This document shows positions 1 through 11,002 of a stretch of DNA of 64,000 nucleotides, piece by piece. How positions within the stretch are numbered: position 1 is the first letter of the stretch; every line of letters begins with the position of its first letter. The notes under the pieces were generated by a model. That model was not told the DNA's origin, did no database searches, and was given only the letters and a program-made list of their open reading frames with translations. The stretch comes from Acetobacteraceae bacterium (GTDB taxonomy: Bacteria > Pseudomonadota > Alphaproteobacteria > Acetobacterales > Acetobacteraceae): NCBI GenBank assembly GCA_947455205.1, contig CANGNF010000014.1:1-64000 (forward strand), written 5' to 3'. The position numbers and the translations under genes were made by a program.

Positions 1-126
1 AACGGCACGGCACAACCTCGCTCTTCGCGGCGCTCGACGTGAAGGCCGGGACCATCATCGGCAAATGCCTGCCGCGTCACCGCGCGCTGGAGTTCCGCCG
101 CTTTCTCGACACCGTCGAGCAGAACG
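1..126 (+). pseudogene. IS630-family transposase, 5' part of a gene interrupted by an IS21 element (continues at 2743)
   Basis: Frame reads GTTSLFAALDVKAGTIIGKCLPRHRALEFRRFLDTVEQN; joins in frame to NVPKNLDIHVVMDNASSHKTK when 127-2742 plus one GAACG copy is removed. Confidence 0.85.
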
Positions 127-173
127 TGCACAGCGACAATCAGGATGAATGGGCGCGTCAATCAGGATGAATG
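127..173 (+). repeat. Left terminal inverted repeat of the IS21 element with two direct copies of G(A/T)CAATCAGGATGAATG
   Basis: gacaatcaggatgaatg at 135-151 and gtcaatcaggatgaatg at 157-173; complementary to the right end at 2697-2742. Confidence 0.8.
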
Positions 174-340
174 TTGAAGTTCTGGGCCGGCCCGCGGGCC
201 GGCCCAGAACTTTGGCGATGTCCTGAGGGGCGTCGCTTGCGATCGCGGGGCGTGTCGGGATGGAAGGTTCTCAAACGAGGGCCACTCCGTTGCCCGGCAG
301 TTCCATCAACGACCAGCAGGCGAGGCTCTACATGTCATGA

Positions 341-1795
<1,455 letters not shown>

Positions 1796-1796
1796 G

Positions 1797-2621
1797 ATGA
1801 TGCGCATGACCGCTACCACAACCAATGCCGCAGCCACCGATGCCGGCCGCCTGGCCCTGATGCTTGGCGAACTCCGCCTGCCCACCATCGCCCGGGCGTG
1901 GCCCGACCTGGCCGAGGTGGCCAACCGCGAGGGCTGGCCAGCCGCCCGCTTTCTCGCTGCCCTGCTGGAGCACGAACTGGCCGACCGCGCCCGCCGCCGC
2001 ATCGAGCGGCACCTGTTCGAGGCCCGCCTGCCGCCCGGCAAGACCCTCGACAGCTTCGACTTCACCGCCGTGCCGATGGTCAGCCGCGCCCATGTCTTGG
2101 CGCTGGCCGCCAATGATGGCTGGCTCGACGCCGGCCACCACATCCTTTGTTTTGGTCCGCCAGGCTCCGGAAAGTCCCACCTCGCCGCCGGCCTTGGCCA
2201 CGCATTGGTCGAGAACGGCTTTCGCGTCCTGTTCACCCGCACCACCGACCTGGTGCAGCGACTGCAGGTCGCACGCCAGGCACTCGCCCTGGAAGCCGCC
2301 ATCGCCAAGCTCGACAAGTACCACTTGCTGGTCCTCGACGACCTCGCCTACGTCCAGAAATCCCAGGCCGAAACCAGCGTCTTGTTCGAGCTCATAGCCG
2401 CCCGCTACGAGCGCCGCAGCATGCTCATCACCGCCAACCAGCCGTTCAAGGAGTGGGGCAGCATTTTTCCCGAGCCCGCCATGACCCTCGCCGCCGTCGA
2501 CCGCCTCGTCCACCACAGCGTCATCTTCGAGATGAACGTCGACAGCTACCGCCGCCGCGCCGCCAACGCCCGCAAGCCAAAGCAGGCACCACCGCCCGCG
2601 ACAATCAACGCCACAACTTGA
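1797..2621 (+). CDS. istB: IS21-family helper ATPase IstB
   Basis: ATG two bases after the istA stop codon; Walker A FGPPGSGKSHLAAGLGHAL and Walker B LLVLDDLAY; ITANQPFKEW motif. Confidence 0.92.
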   Translation: MMRMTATTTNAAATDAGRLALMLGELRLPTIARAWPDLAEVANREGWPAARFLAALLEHELADRARRRIERHLFEARLPPGKTLDSFDFTAVPMVSRAHVLALAANDGWLDAGHHILCFGPPGSGKSHLAAGLGHALVENGFRVLFTRTTDLVQRLQVARQALALEAAIAKLDKYHLLVLDDLAYVQKSQAETSVLFELIAARYERRSMLITANQPFKEWGSIFPEPAMTLAAVDRLVHHSVIFEMNVDSYRRRAANARKPKQAPPPATINATT

Positions 2622-2742
2622 TTGTCGCGCCGCGACAATCAGCCATTGCCACCGCGCCCCTCAGCAACAATCATCACTACGCAACGCGATCAATCCATGC
2701 ATCCTGATTGACGCCCGCTTTCAGCCAGATCGTCGCGCTACA

Positions 2743-3097
2743 GAACGTGCCCAAGAACCTCGACATCCACGTCGTCATGGACAACGCATCCAGCCACAAG
2801 ACTAAGTCGGTCCGCGACTGGTTCGCCAGGCGGCCCAACTGGCACGTGCACTACACGCCAACCTCGGCATCCTGGATCAATCAGGTCGAACGCTTCTTCG
2901 GGCTCATGACCGACGATCAGATCAGGAGCGGCGCTCATCGCTCCACCGCAGAGTTGGAAGCGGCGATCACCGCCTACATCGATGCCCGCAACGCCGATCC
3001 TAAGCCATTCCGTTGGACCAAGACCGCCAACGACATCCTCGCCTCTATCGAGCGGTTCCGCCACCGCACCATCGCTGTCCAGAAACAGTGTGGCTAG
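2743..3097 (+). pseudogene. IS630-family transposase, 3' part (DDE domain)
   Basis: NLDIHVVMDNASSHKTKSVRDWFARRPNWHVHYTPTSASWINQVERFFGLMTDDQIRSGAHRS. Confidence 0.88.
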
Positions 3098-3129
3098 AAA
3101 CTTCTCGGTCGGGACACTAGGTCATCGAC

Positions 3130-3550
3130 CGAGCGGGTCGAGGTGCCGTGCATACCCGAGCGGCGCTGCGCTGGTGCGCTGGATGCCAGAGGCCGCTGCG
3201 CCGGTGAAGCGGCTGTACGATGCGGGTTATTTCGGTTTCATCGTCAGCCAACGGTCCGGCGTGGCGCATGGATTCTTCCCCGAAGCCCACTGTTCAGAGG
3301 CTCGATGCTTGGATGCTGGAGCAACGGGCACCAGCCGGGGCCAGTATCGATGCCGTTAAGTATTGCCCACATCACCCGGACGGCTCGGTCGCGGCTCATC
3401 GACTGCCGCCGCCGGAAGCCAGCGCCGGGCATGATCAGCGACCTGTTGAAGACATGGCCGGTAGACGAGGTTGCGTCCTTCACGATCGGCGACCGCGACA
3501 CCGATATCGCTGCGGCAAGGCTGCCGGGATTGCTGGGCCCCTACCGGTGT
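3130..3550 (+). pseudogene. Degenerate HAD-type phosphatase (D-glycero-D-manno-heptose-bisphosphatase / HisB-like)
   Basis: Pieces in three frames: KRLYDAGYFGFIVSQRSGVAHGFFPEAH / VQRLDAWMLEQRAPAGASIDAVKYCPHHPDGSVAAH / RKPAPGMISDLLKTWPVDEVASFTIGDRDTDIAAA. Confidence 0.75.
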
Positions 3551-3553
3551 GGC

Positions 3554-3712
3554 GCAGGCCAGCCACGGAGGTGGTGGTTGTCTTCCAGTAGCCAGGAAAA
3601 TTGTAGCGCGCAGCCGCTCAGTGCGCAGGGCCCGACAGGGGGTGCGAGCCAAGTTCGCGCTGGCCCAGGCTTCGTCGATCAAGACGAGCCTGGTCGGATC
3701 GAGTGCAACTTC
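3554..3712 (-). pseudogene. Fragment of an IS630-type transposase
   Basis: Minus strand reads EVALDPTRLVLIDEAWASANLARTPCRALRTERLRA, then after a frameshift GYWKTTTTSVAGL (cf. LDPxRLVFIDETWxxTNMART...PHGHWKTTTFVAGL). Confidence 0.7.
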
Positions 3713-3746
3713 TACAGTTTTGTCAGCGAATGGATCACGCCGATGA

Positions 3747-4520
3747 TCAGCTGCGGAACTGCGCCCCAGCGTCCACATCCAGCGTGCTGCCGCTCAGATA
3801 GCCGCCGCGCGGGCTGGCGCAGAATACCGCCAGGTCGGCGATCTCCTCGGCCTTGCCGGCACGGCCGAGCGACAACCCGCTCATCATCTCTTCCCAGCGG
3901 CTCTCGTCGCCAAACTTGTTCTTCGCCCGCGTCTTGCTGAGCGTGACAATTCGGTCCGTCATCGTGGCACCCGGCGCGATGCCCACCACGCGCACACCCT
4001 TGTCCGTGCTGCGGCCACCGAGCGCGCCAGTGAAGGCGATCAGCGCCGCATTGCCCGCAGCGCCGCAGATATAGTCCGCGCGTGGCGCCCGCCCGGCCAT
4101 CCCGATGATGTTGACGATGACGCCGGCGCCCCTCGCCTCCAACCCCGGCAGATAGAGCTGCGTTAGGTGAATGTAGCCGAACACCTTGAGGTTCCAGGCC
4201 TCGATCCACTTCGGCAGGCTGATGTCGTGCACCGTGCCACCGGGGATGGCGCCGGCATTGTTCACCAGCACGTCGATCTCACCATGGGCCTTGTGGAGGC
4301 CCTCGCGCGCCGCGGGGTCGCTCAGGTCGGCGGCGTGAGTAGCGACATTGACGTTGTAGCGCGCCTTGATGCCGGCCGCGGCCTTGTCCAACGCCGCGCC
4401 GTCGCGGCTGGCCAAGATCACATCGCAGCCCTCGGCCGCGAAGGCCGTGGCGCAGGCCAGGCCGATGCCCTTCGACGCGCCGGTGACCAGCACGCGCTTG
4501 CCAGCGATTTCCATTTCCAT
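3747..4520 (-). CDS. SDR-family NAD(P)-dependent oxidoreductase
   Basis: MEMEIAGKRVLVTGASKGIGLACATAFAAEG and NNAG motif. Confidence 0.9.
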   Translation of the reverse strand: MEMEIAGKRVLVTGASKGIGLACATAFAAEGCDVILASRDGAALDKAAAGIKARYNVNVATHAADLSDPAAREGLHKAHGEIDVLVNNAGAIPGGTVHDISLPKWIEAWNLKVFGYIHLTQLYLPGLEARGAGVIVNIIGMAGRAPRADYICGAAGNAALIAFTGALGGRSTDKGVRVVGIAPGATMTDRIVTLSKTRAKNKFGDESRWEEMMSGLSLGRAGKAEEIADLAVFCASPRGGYLSGSTLDVDAGAQFRS

Positions 4521-4557
4521 GATGCAGAACCTCCCATCCCGTTGGATGGGCCGCACC

Positions 4558-6165
4558 CTACAACCGCGGCGTGATCCCTGAAATCCCCGTCGCCTGTTCC
4601 AGCGTGGCCAGCGCGACAAGATACGCATAGCGCGCATTGTTCGCCGCGGTCCGCGTGCCGTTCAGCGTGCGCAGCGCGTCCATCACGTCCAGCAGGCTGC
4701 GCCCGCCCGCCAAGTAAGCGCGCTCCGAACTCGCATAGGCTTCCTCCGCCCGCGCCACCGCGCCGCCGTTGTACAGTCCCAGCAAGGCCTTCGCCTGCTC
4801 ATACCCCGCCCAGGCTCCGGCGAACTCCGCCCGCGCCTGGAACAGCGCCTGGCGCGCCTGCGCTTCCCACTGGGCCTGCTGCGCCGCCGCCACCGCCAGG
4901 TTCCCCTCGGTGATTGGCCGGGTGAAGATGGGTATCGAGAGCGACAACGCGAACTGGTTGTTGGCGTAGGGCGTGGCATTCGAGATCTGCGGCAGGTTCT
5001 GCGGCAGGCGGGTGCGGTTCCAGCTGGCACCCACCGTCACGTCGCGGGTCCGCGCGGCTTCCACCAGCAGCGTATTGGCCGCCGCCGCGCCGGCCTGGCG
5101 CAACGCCACCAGCACGTCTGGCCGGTTCGGCACCGCCTCGGCCATCTCGTCGCGGCTGACCCCCGGGTCGGCGATGGTGTCGAACCGCCCGCGGATATCG
5201 AAGGCCACCGGGCTCAGCACCGTCCGCACCGTGGTCGGCGCATTGGCCGGCTCGGCGCCACGCGCCGGCGGCGTGGCCCGCCCCGGCCGCACCTGCACCC
5301 TCGGCGCCTCCGGCACGCTCGGCGCAATGCCAAGCGAAGCCAGCGTCCCCGCGCCAGGCTGGAAGGCGCTGGCATCGCTAGCCAGCAGCGCCGCCACCAG
5401 CGCCACGCCCTGGGCATAGGCCTGGGCATTGTTGGTCACATCCGCCTCGAACTGGATGCGGTTGGCCTGGAACCGCAGCAGGTCGCCTTCCGGAATCGCG
5501 CCGTCGCGCAGCTGGCGGCGCAGCAGCGCCTCGGTCCGGTCCAGGCTGGCGCGGTTGGCCAGCGCCACCTCAAGGTTGGCGCGCGCCTGCAACGCACCCA
5601 GGAAGTTCTGCCGCAGCCCAAACAGCTGGCCACGCAGCGCATCCAGCACCTGGGTCTCGGCGACCGAGATGTTCTCCTCGGCCAGCCGGGTCCGCAGCGT
5701 GCGCTTGCCGCCGCGCTCCACCAGCACCGAAAGCCCGGCATTGATGTTGTTCTGCGGCCCCAGGCCCCGCGCGCCGTCGAACGGGTCGCGCCGCGTCTCA
5801 TTGAACTGGGCGGAGGTATTGCCCACCGTCACCTGCGGCGGCGGTAGCGCGCCGGCCACCAGGCGCTGGGCCCGGGCGATGTCCACGCCGCGCCGCGCCG
5901 ACAGCACCAGCAGGTTGCGCTCCACCAGCAGCTTCTCGGCCACGTCCAGCGTCACCACCGGGGTGCCCTGGGGCAGCGGCAGCGGCTGCATGCCGGCGGC
6001 GGTGCCGGGCGCCGCCGGGCGGGGCGCCGGCGCCGGGCGCTGCTGCGCCCCGGCCGGCGGCACCGAAAGCGCGGCCATACCCAGCATCACGGCGGCACCG
6101 CGCCGCACCATGTCACCGACGCTCAGCATCCAATACATTCCTTGCCCGGTACGCCCAGGCGTCAA
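4558..6165 (-). CDS. TolC-family outer membrane efflux protein
   Basis: 535-aa ORF with signal-like N-terminus and outer-membrane-efflux repeats (LRQNFLGALQARANLEVALANRASLDRTEALLRRQLRDGAIPEGDLLRFQ). Confidence 0.87.
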   Translation of the reverse strand: MTPGRTGQGMYWMLSVGDMVRRGAAVMLGMAALSVPPAGAQQRPAPAPRPAAPGTAAGMQPLPLPQGTPVVTLDVAEKLLVERNLLVLSARRGVDIARAQRLVAGALPPPQVTVGNTSAQFNETRRDPFDGARGLGPQNNINAGLSVLVERGGKRTLRTRLAEENISVAETQVLDALRGQLFGLRQNFLGALQARANLEVALANRASLDRTEALLRRQLRDGAIPEGDLLRFQANRIQFEADVTNNAQAYAQGVALVAALLASDASAFQPGAGTLASLGIAPSVPEAPRVQVRPGRATPPARGAEPANAPTTVRTVLSPVAFDIRGRFDTIADPGVSRDEMAEAVPNRPDVLVALRQAGAAAANTLLVEAARTRDVTVGASWNRTRLPQNLPQISNATPYANNQFALSLSIPIFTRPITEGNLAVAAAQQAQWEAQARQALFQARAEFAGAWAGYEQAKALLGLYNGGAVARAEEAYASSERAYLAGGRSLLDVMDALRTLNGTRTAANNARYAYLVALATLEQATGISGITPRL

Positions 6166-7529
6166 TCGATGCGGGCCGCGCGGTCGATGAACAGCGACCC
6201 GCCGGTCACCACGCGCTCACCCTCGCGCAGCCCGTCCAGCACCTGCAGCATGTTGCCGCTGCGCATGCCCAGCGTTACCCGGCGCAGCTCGAAGGTTCGT
6301 TCGTCCAGCGCCGCCCACACGCTGGCCTCGCTGCCGCGGAAGATCACCGCCTGCAGCGGGATCGCCACGTTGCGCGTCGCCTCGCCGACCTCGATCTGGA
6401 AGCTGGCGAACATCTCCGGCTTCAGCAGCCGGTCGGGGTCGCGCACCTCCGCCCGCACCGTCAGCCGGCGCGTCACCGGGTCCAGCCCGGTGCCCAGCGT
6501 GGTGATCACGGCGTCGAACACCCGGTTGGGCAGCGCGCCCACGCGCACCGTCACCGTCTGGCCCAGCCGCATCGCCGGCACATCCACTTCCCGCACCGCC
6601 GCCACCAGCCACATGCTGGACAGGTCCGCGATGGTGAAGACCGGGTCGGCACTGCCGGTGGAGAGCCACTGCCCGGGGCCGACGCGGCGCTGCGTGACGG
6701 TACCCGCGATGGGCGCCACCACCGGCACCACCGCGTTCACCCGGCGGGTCTGCTCGATCTGGGCAATCTCCTCGGCCGGGCGGCCGAGCACGCGCAGCTT
6801 GTCGCGCGCCGCGTCCAGGGTGGCCTGGGCGCTCTTCAGGTCGGATTCGGCCGCACGGGCCGAGGCACGGGCCTGCTCCACCTCTCGCTGAGAGGCCGCG
6901 CGGGCGGCGAACAGGCTGGCCTGCCGGCGTTCCTCGCGCAGCGCCTGGTCCAGCGTGACGCGCGCCTTGCCGGCGGCATCGGCGGCCGAAAGCAGGTCGT
7001 TCGCCGCCCCGGCCAAGTCGGTGGTCTCCACCTCCAGCAGGGTGGCGCCGGCCTGGATATCCTCGCCCAGGCGGGCCAGCGCCCGCACCACGCGGCCGTT
7101 ATACGGCGCGAAGACCGGGGTGGAGCGGTCGTCATTATAGGCGATGCGGCCCTCGGCGACGCGTTCGGCGCGGAACTCCCGCACCGCCATCGCCTCGATC
7201 CGCAGCGCCTTCACCTCGTTCTCGTTCAGCCGAAACTGGCCGGCCGGCAGTACCGGGCCGGCCGGGGCGGCCAGCTTCGGCGCGTGCTGCTCGCCACCGC
7301 CCAGCAGCATCCAGCCCACCGCCAGCGCAGCCGCCGCGGCGCCACCCCACAACAGCCAGCGACGCCGCGGCCCATGCTGGCGCGGCGCTGGTCCCGGCGG
7401 CGGCGGCGCGGCGCCGGTCGGCAGCCCCTCAACCTCCTCGGGCGCCACCTCCGGCAGCAGGCCCTGGGTGGGGTGCATCCCCGCCTGGTGCCCGGTACCG
7501 CTGGCCGGCTGTTGGTGAATCACGTTCAT
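6162..7529 (-). CDS. RND efflux periplasmic adaptor subunit (CusB/CzcB-like)
   Basis: Single TM followed by barrel-sandwich hybrid (VFAPYNGRVVRALARLGEDIQAGATLLEVETTDL...VVAPIAGTVTQRRVGPGQWL). Confidence 0.88.
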   Translation of the reverse strand: MNVIHQQPASGTGHQAGMHPTQGLLPEVAPEEVEGLPTGAAPPPPGPAPRQHGPRRRWLLWGGAAAAALAVGWMLLGGGEQHAPKLAAPAGPVLPAGQFRLNENEVKALRIEAMAVREFRAERVAEGRIAYNDDRSTPVFAPYNGRVVRALARLGEDIQAGATLLEVETTDLAGAANDLLSAADAAGKARVTLDQALREERRQASLFAARAASQREVEQARASARAAESDLKSAQATLDAARDKLRVLGRPAEEIAQIEQTRRVNAVVPVVAPIAGTVTQRRVGPGQWLSTGSADPVFTIADLSSMWLVAAVREVDVPAMRLGQTVTVRVGALPNRVFDAVITTLGTGLDPVTRRLTVRAEVRDPDRLLKPEMFASFQIEVGEATRNVAIPLQAVIFRGSEASVWAALDERTFELRRVTLGMRSGNMLQVLDGLREGERVVTGGSLFIDRAARID

Positions 7530-7704
7530 GGTCGTTCCAGATCAGTCCGGGCGGTCATCCGGCCGGGCTTGCCGCGCCCTCCCCCGGCTTTTGGGGGCAG
7601 GTCGCGACAATGTTCACCAGCCGTAGCATGGCATCCTGCGCCACCCAAGCTTACCGGATTGCTGGGTGAATGCTGAAACCACGGCAACAACCCTGGCCGG
7701 TGCG

Positions 7705-9300
7705 TCAGATATCCAGCTCGATCAGGAACGGCCCCGGCTGGTTGAAGCTCTGCTCCATCAGCTCGGTCACGCCTTCCAGCGTGTTGGTCCGGGCGGCTTC
7801 CACCCCCATGGAGTTGGCCATCTGCACCCAGCTGATATCCGGGTTGCCCAGGTCCAGCATGTCCATGGCGGTGCGCCCGGGGTTGGCGCCCACGTTGCGG
7901 TATTCCCCCAGCAAAATCTGGTACTTGCGGTTGGACAGCAGGATCGTGGTGATCGGCAGTTTCTCCCGCGCCTGGGTCCACAGCCCCTGCACCGTGTACA
8001 TGGCGGAGCCATCCGCCTGCGCCGCGATCACCCGCCGCCCCGGCGCCCCGATGGCGGCGCCGATAGCCACCGGAATGCCATAGCCGATGGCACCGCCGCA
8101 GTTCATCAGCCAGTCATGCGCCGGCGCCGAATGGGTGAACGGGAAGAAACCACGCCCATAGGTGACAGCCTCGTCCACGATGATGCTGTCTTCCGGCATG
8201 ACCGAGGCAATCGCCCGCGCCAGCCCTTCCGGGGAAAGCGCGCCGCGCTGGCGCCCCGGCCGCGGGCCGTTGTCCGGCATGGCCACCTGCGGCGCGCCCA
8301 GTTCGTCGGCCACCGCGCGCAGCGCCGCCTCGGCGTCCTGCTCATAGCGCGTCAGCAGCGCCACGTTGGCGTCGGCCGGGTACAGGATGCTGGGCTTGCC
8401 GGGGTAGCCGAAGAAGCCGACCGGCGCCTTGGCGTTCACCAGCACCAGGTGCTCCACCCCCTTCAGCGCTTCCGTCGCCTGGTCCACCACATAGGGCACG
8501 CGCTCCAGCGGCAGGCGGCCCTGGCCGCGCTGCACGCGGGCGTTGCTGCCCTCGCACATCAGCTTGGCGCCGGTGGCCATGGCGATGCGGTGCGCCTGCT
8601 TCTGCGCGCCTTCCTTCAGCGCCAGGCCGCCCAGCAGCAGCAGCACGTTCTTCTTCTCGCGCAGCAGGCGCGCCACCTGCTGCACCGAATGCGGGTCGGC
8701 GGCCGGCACCGGCGGCACCGCCAGCGCGGGCGCCACCACGCCGCCATCGCCCCATGACGAATCGGAGGGCAGGATCAGCGTGGCGATCTGCCCCGGGCTG
8801 GTCCGCGCCACCTGCACCGCCTGCGCGGCGTCCGCGCCCACTTCCGGCGCGGTGGCCGAGACCTTCACCCAGGCCGAGACGCCGCGCGCCCAGCCTTCGG
8901 TATCGGCGGTCAGCGGCGCGTCGAAGATCCGGTGATAGGTCGCCATGTCGCCGGGGATGTTGACGATGCCGCTGCGCGCCCGCCGCGCGTCGTGCAGGCC
9001 AGCCAGGCCGTTGGCCAGGCCCGGGCCGCAATGCAGCAGGGTCGCCGCCGGCTTTTCCGCCATGCGGAAGTAACCATCCGCCGCCCCGGTGACGATATTC
9101 TCCTGCAGGCCAAGCACGCAGCGCATGCCGGGCACCCGGTCCAGCGCCGCGACGAAGTGCATCTCGGATGTGCCGGGATTGGCGAAACAGACATCAACCC
9201 CGCTGGCCAGCAGGGTGCTGACCAGGCTCTCGGCTCCGTTCACGGCGATCTTCTCCCAAGGAATGACCGCCAGGGTGCTTGAGCCAGCCGCCCGCCGCAA
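7705..9300 (-). CDS. Thiamine-pyrophosphate-dependent enzyme, acetolactate synthase large-subunit family
   Basis: NGAESLVSTLLASGVDVCFANPGTSEMHFVAALD...LGLQENIVTGAADGYFRMAEKPAATLLHCGPGLANGLAGLHDARRA. Confidence 0.87.
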   Translation of the reverse strand: MRRAAGSSTLAVIPWEKIAVNGAESLVSTLLASGVDVCFANPGTSEMHFVAALDRVPGMRCVLGLQENIVTGAADGYFRMAEKPAATLLHCGPGLANGLAGLHDARRARSGIVNIPGDMATYHRIFDAPLTADTEGWARGVSAWVKVSATAPEVGADAAQAVQVARTSPGQIATLILPSDSSWGDGGVVAPALAVPPVPAADPHSVQQVARLLREKKNVLLLLGGLALKEGAQKQAHRIAMATGAKLMCEGSNARVQRGQGRLPLERVPYVVDQATEALKGVEHLVLVNAKAPVGFFGYPGKPSILYPADANVALLTRYEQDAEAALRAVADELGAPQVAMPDNGPRPGRQRGALSPEGLARAIASVMPEDSIIVDEAVTYGRGFFPFTHSAPAHDWLMNCGGAIGYGIPVAIGAAIGAPGRRVIAAQADGSAMYTVQGLWTQAREKLPITTILLSNRKYQILLGEYRNVGANPGRTAMDMLDLGNPDISWVQMANSMGVEAARTNTLEGVTELMEQSFNQPGPFLIELDI

Positions 9301-9430
9301 GGCACGGCGTGCGAAGGCGCCTTCCGGCGGAAGCCGGCCTGCCCAGGCGTCGCGGCGCCGGCGTTACGAATTCCTGGCCGCGCCCGGCGCGGCTGGGCTA
9401 GGCTTGCCGCAACGGGGGAGTTGTTCAGAG

Positions 9431-9868
9431 ATGCAGAAGACCATTCTGATGGGGTTCATCGCCGGCTTCATCGCCGTGCTGGTGTTCCACCAGGGCACCG
9501 CCTGGTTGCTGTACAATTTCGGCAACGACATTCCGTCGGTGGTCAGCTTCTTCGGCCGCACCAACGCACCGTTCAACATGGCGCCGACCAAGCCGCTGGG
9601 CGTGCCGGTGGTGATCAGTCAGGCCTTCTGGGGTGGCATCTGGGGCATCGTGCTGGCCAGCATCCTGCGCCGCGTCCGCGTGCCGGACCTGGCGTTCAGC
9701 GCCATCTTCGGCGCCCTGGCGCTGACCTTCGTCGCCGTCACGCTGGTGCCCTACCTGAAGGGCCTGCCGACCTGGAACGGCGCCATCCCCTGGCGCGGCC
9801 TGCTGTACAACGGCGCCTGGGGCTTCGGCACCGCGCTGATGCTGCGCCCGCTGCTGGGCCGCGGCTGA
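9431..9868 (+). CDS. Small integral membrane protein of unknown function
   Basis: 145 aa with four hydrophobic stretches; MQKTILMGFIAGFIAVLVFHQGTAWLLYNFGNDIPSV. Confidence 0.75.
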   Translation: MQKTILMGFIAGFIAVLVFHQGTAWLLYNFGNDIPSVVSFFGRTNAPFNMAPTKPLGVPVVISQAFWGGIWGIVLASILRRVRVPDLAFSAIFGALALTFVAVTLVPYLKGLPTWNGAIPWRGLLYNGAWGFGTALMLRPLLGRG

Positions 9869-9973
9869 ACCCCAACGGTTGCCACCGTCGCCGGCGAAAC
9901 CTTGCGCCGCCGGCGGTTCGTGCCACCTTGCGCCGGGCGGGGTCACCTCCCCGCCCGCCACGGGAGCACAGCA

Positions 9974-11002
9974 ATGTCCAGGCAACGCTTCATCGTCTCG
10001 CGCCGCGCCGCGCTGGGCCTGGCCGCCGGCCCGGCCCTGGTGGCCGCCGCCCCCCGCGCCTTCGCCCAGCCCCGGCTGGACCGGGTCAGCTTCGTCACCA
10101 ACTGGCGCGCCCAGGCGGAACACGGCGGCTACTGGCAGGCGCAGGAAGCCGGGCTGTACCGCCAGGCCGGGCTGGAGGTCGACCTCCGCTCCGGCGGCCC
10201 GCAGATCAACCTGTCCCAGCTGCTGCTGGGCGGCCGGGTGGACATGGCCATGGGCAATGGCCTCGGCGCGCTGAACTTCGTGCGCGAGAACATCCCGTTC
10301 TGCGCCATCGCCGCCATCTTCCAGAAGGACATGGCGGTGCTGCTGGGCCACCCCGGCACGCTGCCGAACTTCGAGGCGCTGCGGGGCCGCCCCATCCTGC
10401 TCGGCGCCGAGACGCGGGCCACCGCCTGGCTCTTCCTCAAGCAGAAATACGGCCTGCGGGACGAGCAGGTGCGCCCCTACACCTTCAACCCGCAGCCCTT
10501 CCTGGCCGACAGGACCTTCGTCCAGCAGGGCTACCTGGGCAGCGAGCCCTTCACCATCCGCGCGGCCGGGGTGAACCCGGACGTGCTGCTGACCCACGAC
10601 GCGGGGTATGAGGATTACGGCGAGACCATCCACATCAGCCGCCGCCTGATCAGCGAGAAGCGCGAGGTGATCCAGCGCTTCGTCGATGCCTCCATGCATG
10701 GCTGGGACCAGTACCTGAAGGGCCCGGCCGGCGGCTTCGACACGTCAGCCGCCAACCGCGCCATCCGCGCCCAGAACACCGACATGCCGGCCGAGGTCAT
10801 CGCCTACGGCACCCGCATGATGAACGAGGCCGGCATCGTCCGCTCCGGCGACGCCGCGACGCTCGGCATCGGCGCCATGACGGAGGCGCGCTGGGGCAGC
10901 TTCTTCCGCGCCGTCTCGGCCGTGGGCGTGCTGCCCGCCAGCCTGGACTTTCGGCGCGCCTACGACCTCAGCTTCGTCAACAAGGGCATCGGCCGCGCGT
11001 GA
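9974..11002 (+). CDS. ABC transporter substrate-binding protein (NMT1/THI5/SsuA-like)
   Basis: Tat-like leader SRRAALGLAAGPALVAAAPRAFAQ; VSFVTNWRAQAEHGGYWQAQEAGLYRQAGLEVDLRSGG; next to ATPase and permease genes. Confidence 0.87.
   Translation: MSRQRFIVSRRAALGLAAGPALVAAAPRAFAQPRLDRVSFVTNWRAQAEHGGYWQAQEAGLYRQAGLEVDLRSGGPQINLSQLLLGGRVDMAMGNGLGALNFVRENIPFCAIAAIFQKDMAVLLGHPGTLPNFEALRGRPILLGAETRATAWLFLKQKYGLRDEQVRPYTFNPQPFLADRTFVQQGYLGSEPFTIRAAGVNPDVLLTHDAGYEDYGETIHISRRLISEKREVIQRFVDASMHGWDQYLKGPAGGFDTSAANRAIRAQNTDMPAEVIAYGTRMMNEAGIVRSGDAATLGIGAMTEARWGSFFRAVSAVGVLPASLDFRRAYDLSFVNKGIGRA

Noticed and set aside
7705-9300. Assigning the TPP enzyme as biosynthetic IlvB
   Set aside because: No IlvN small subunit adjacent, and family-level similarity does not separate acetolactate synthase from other TPP decarboxylases
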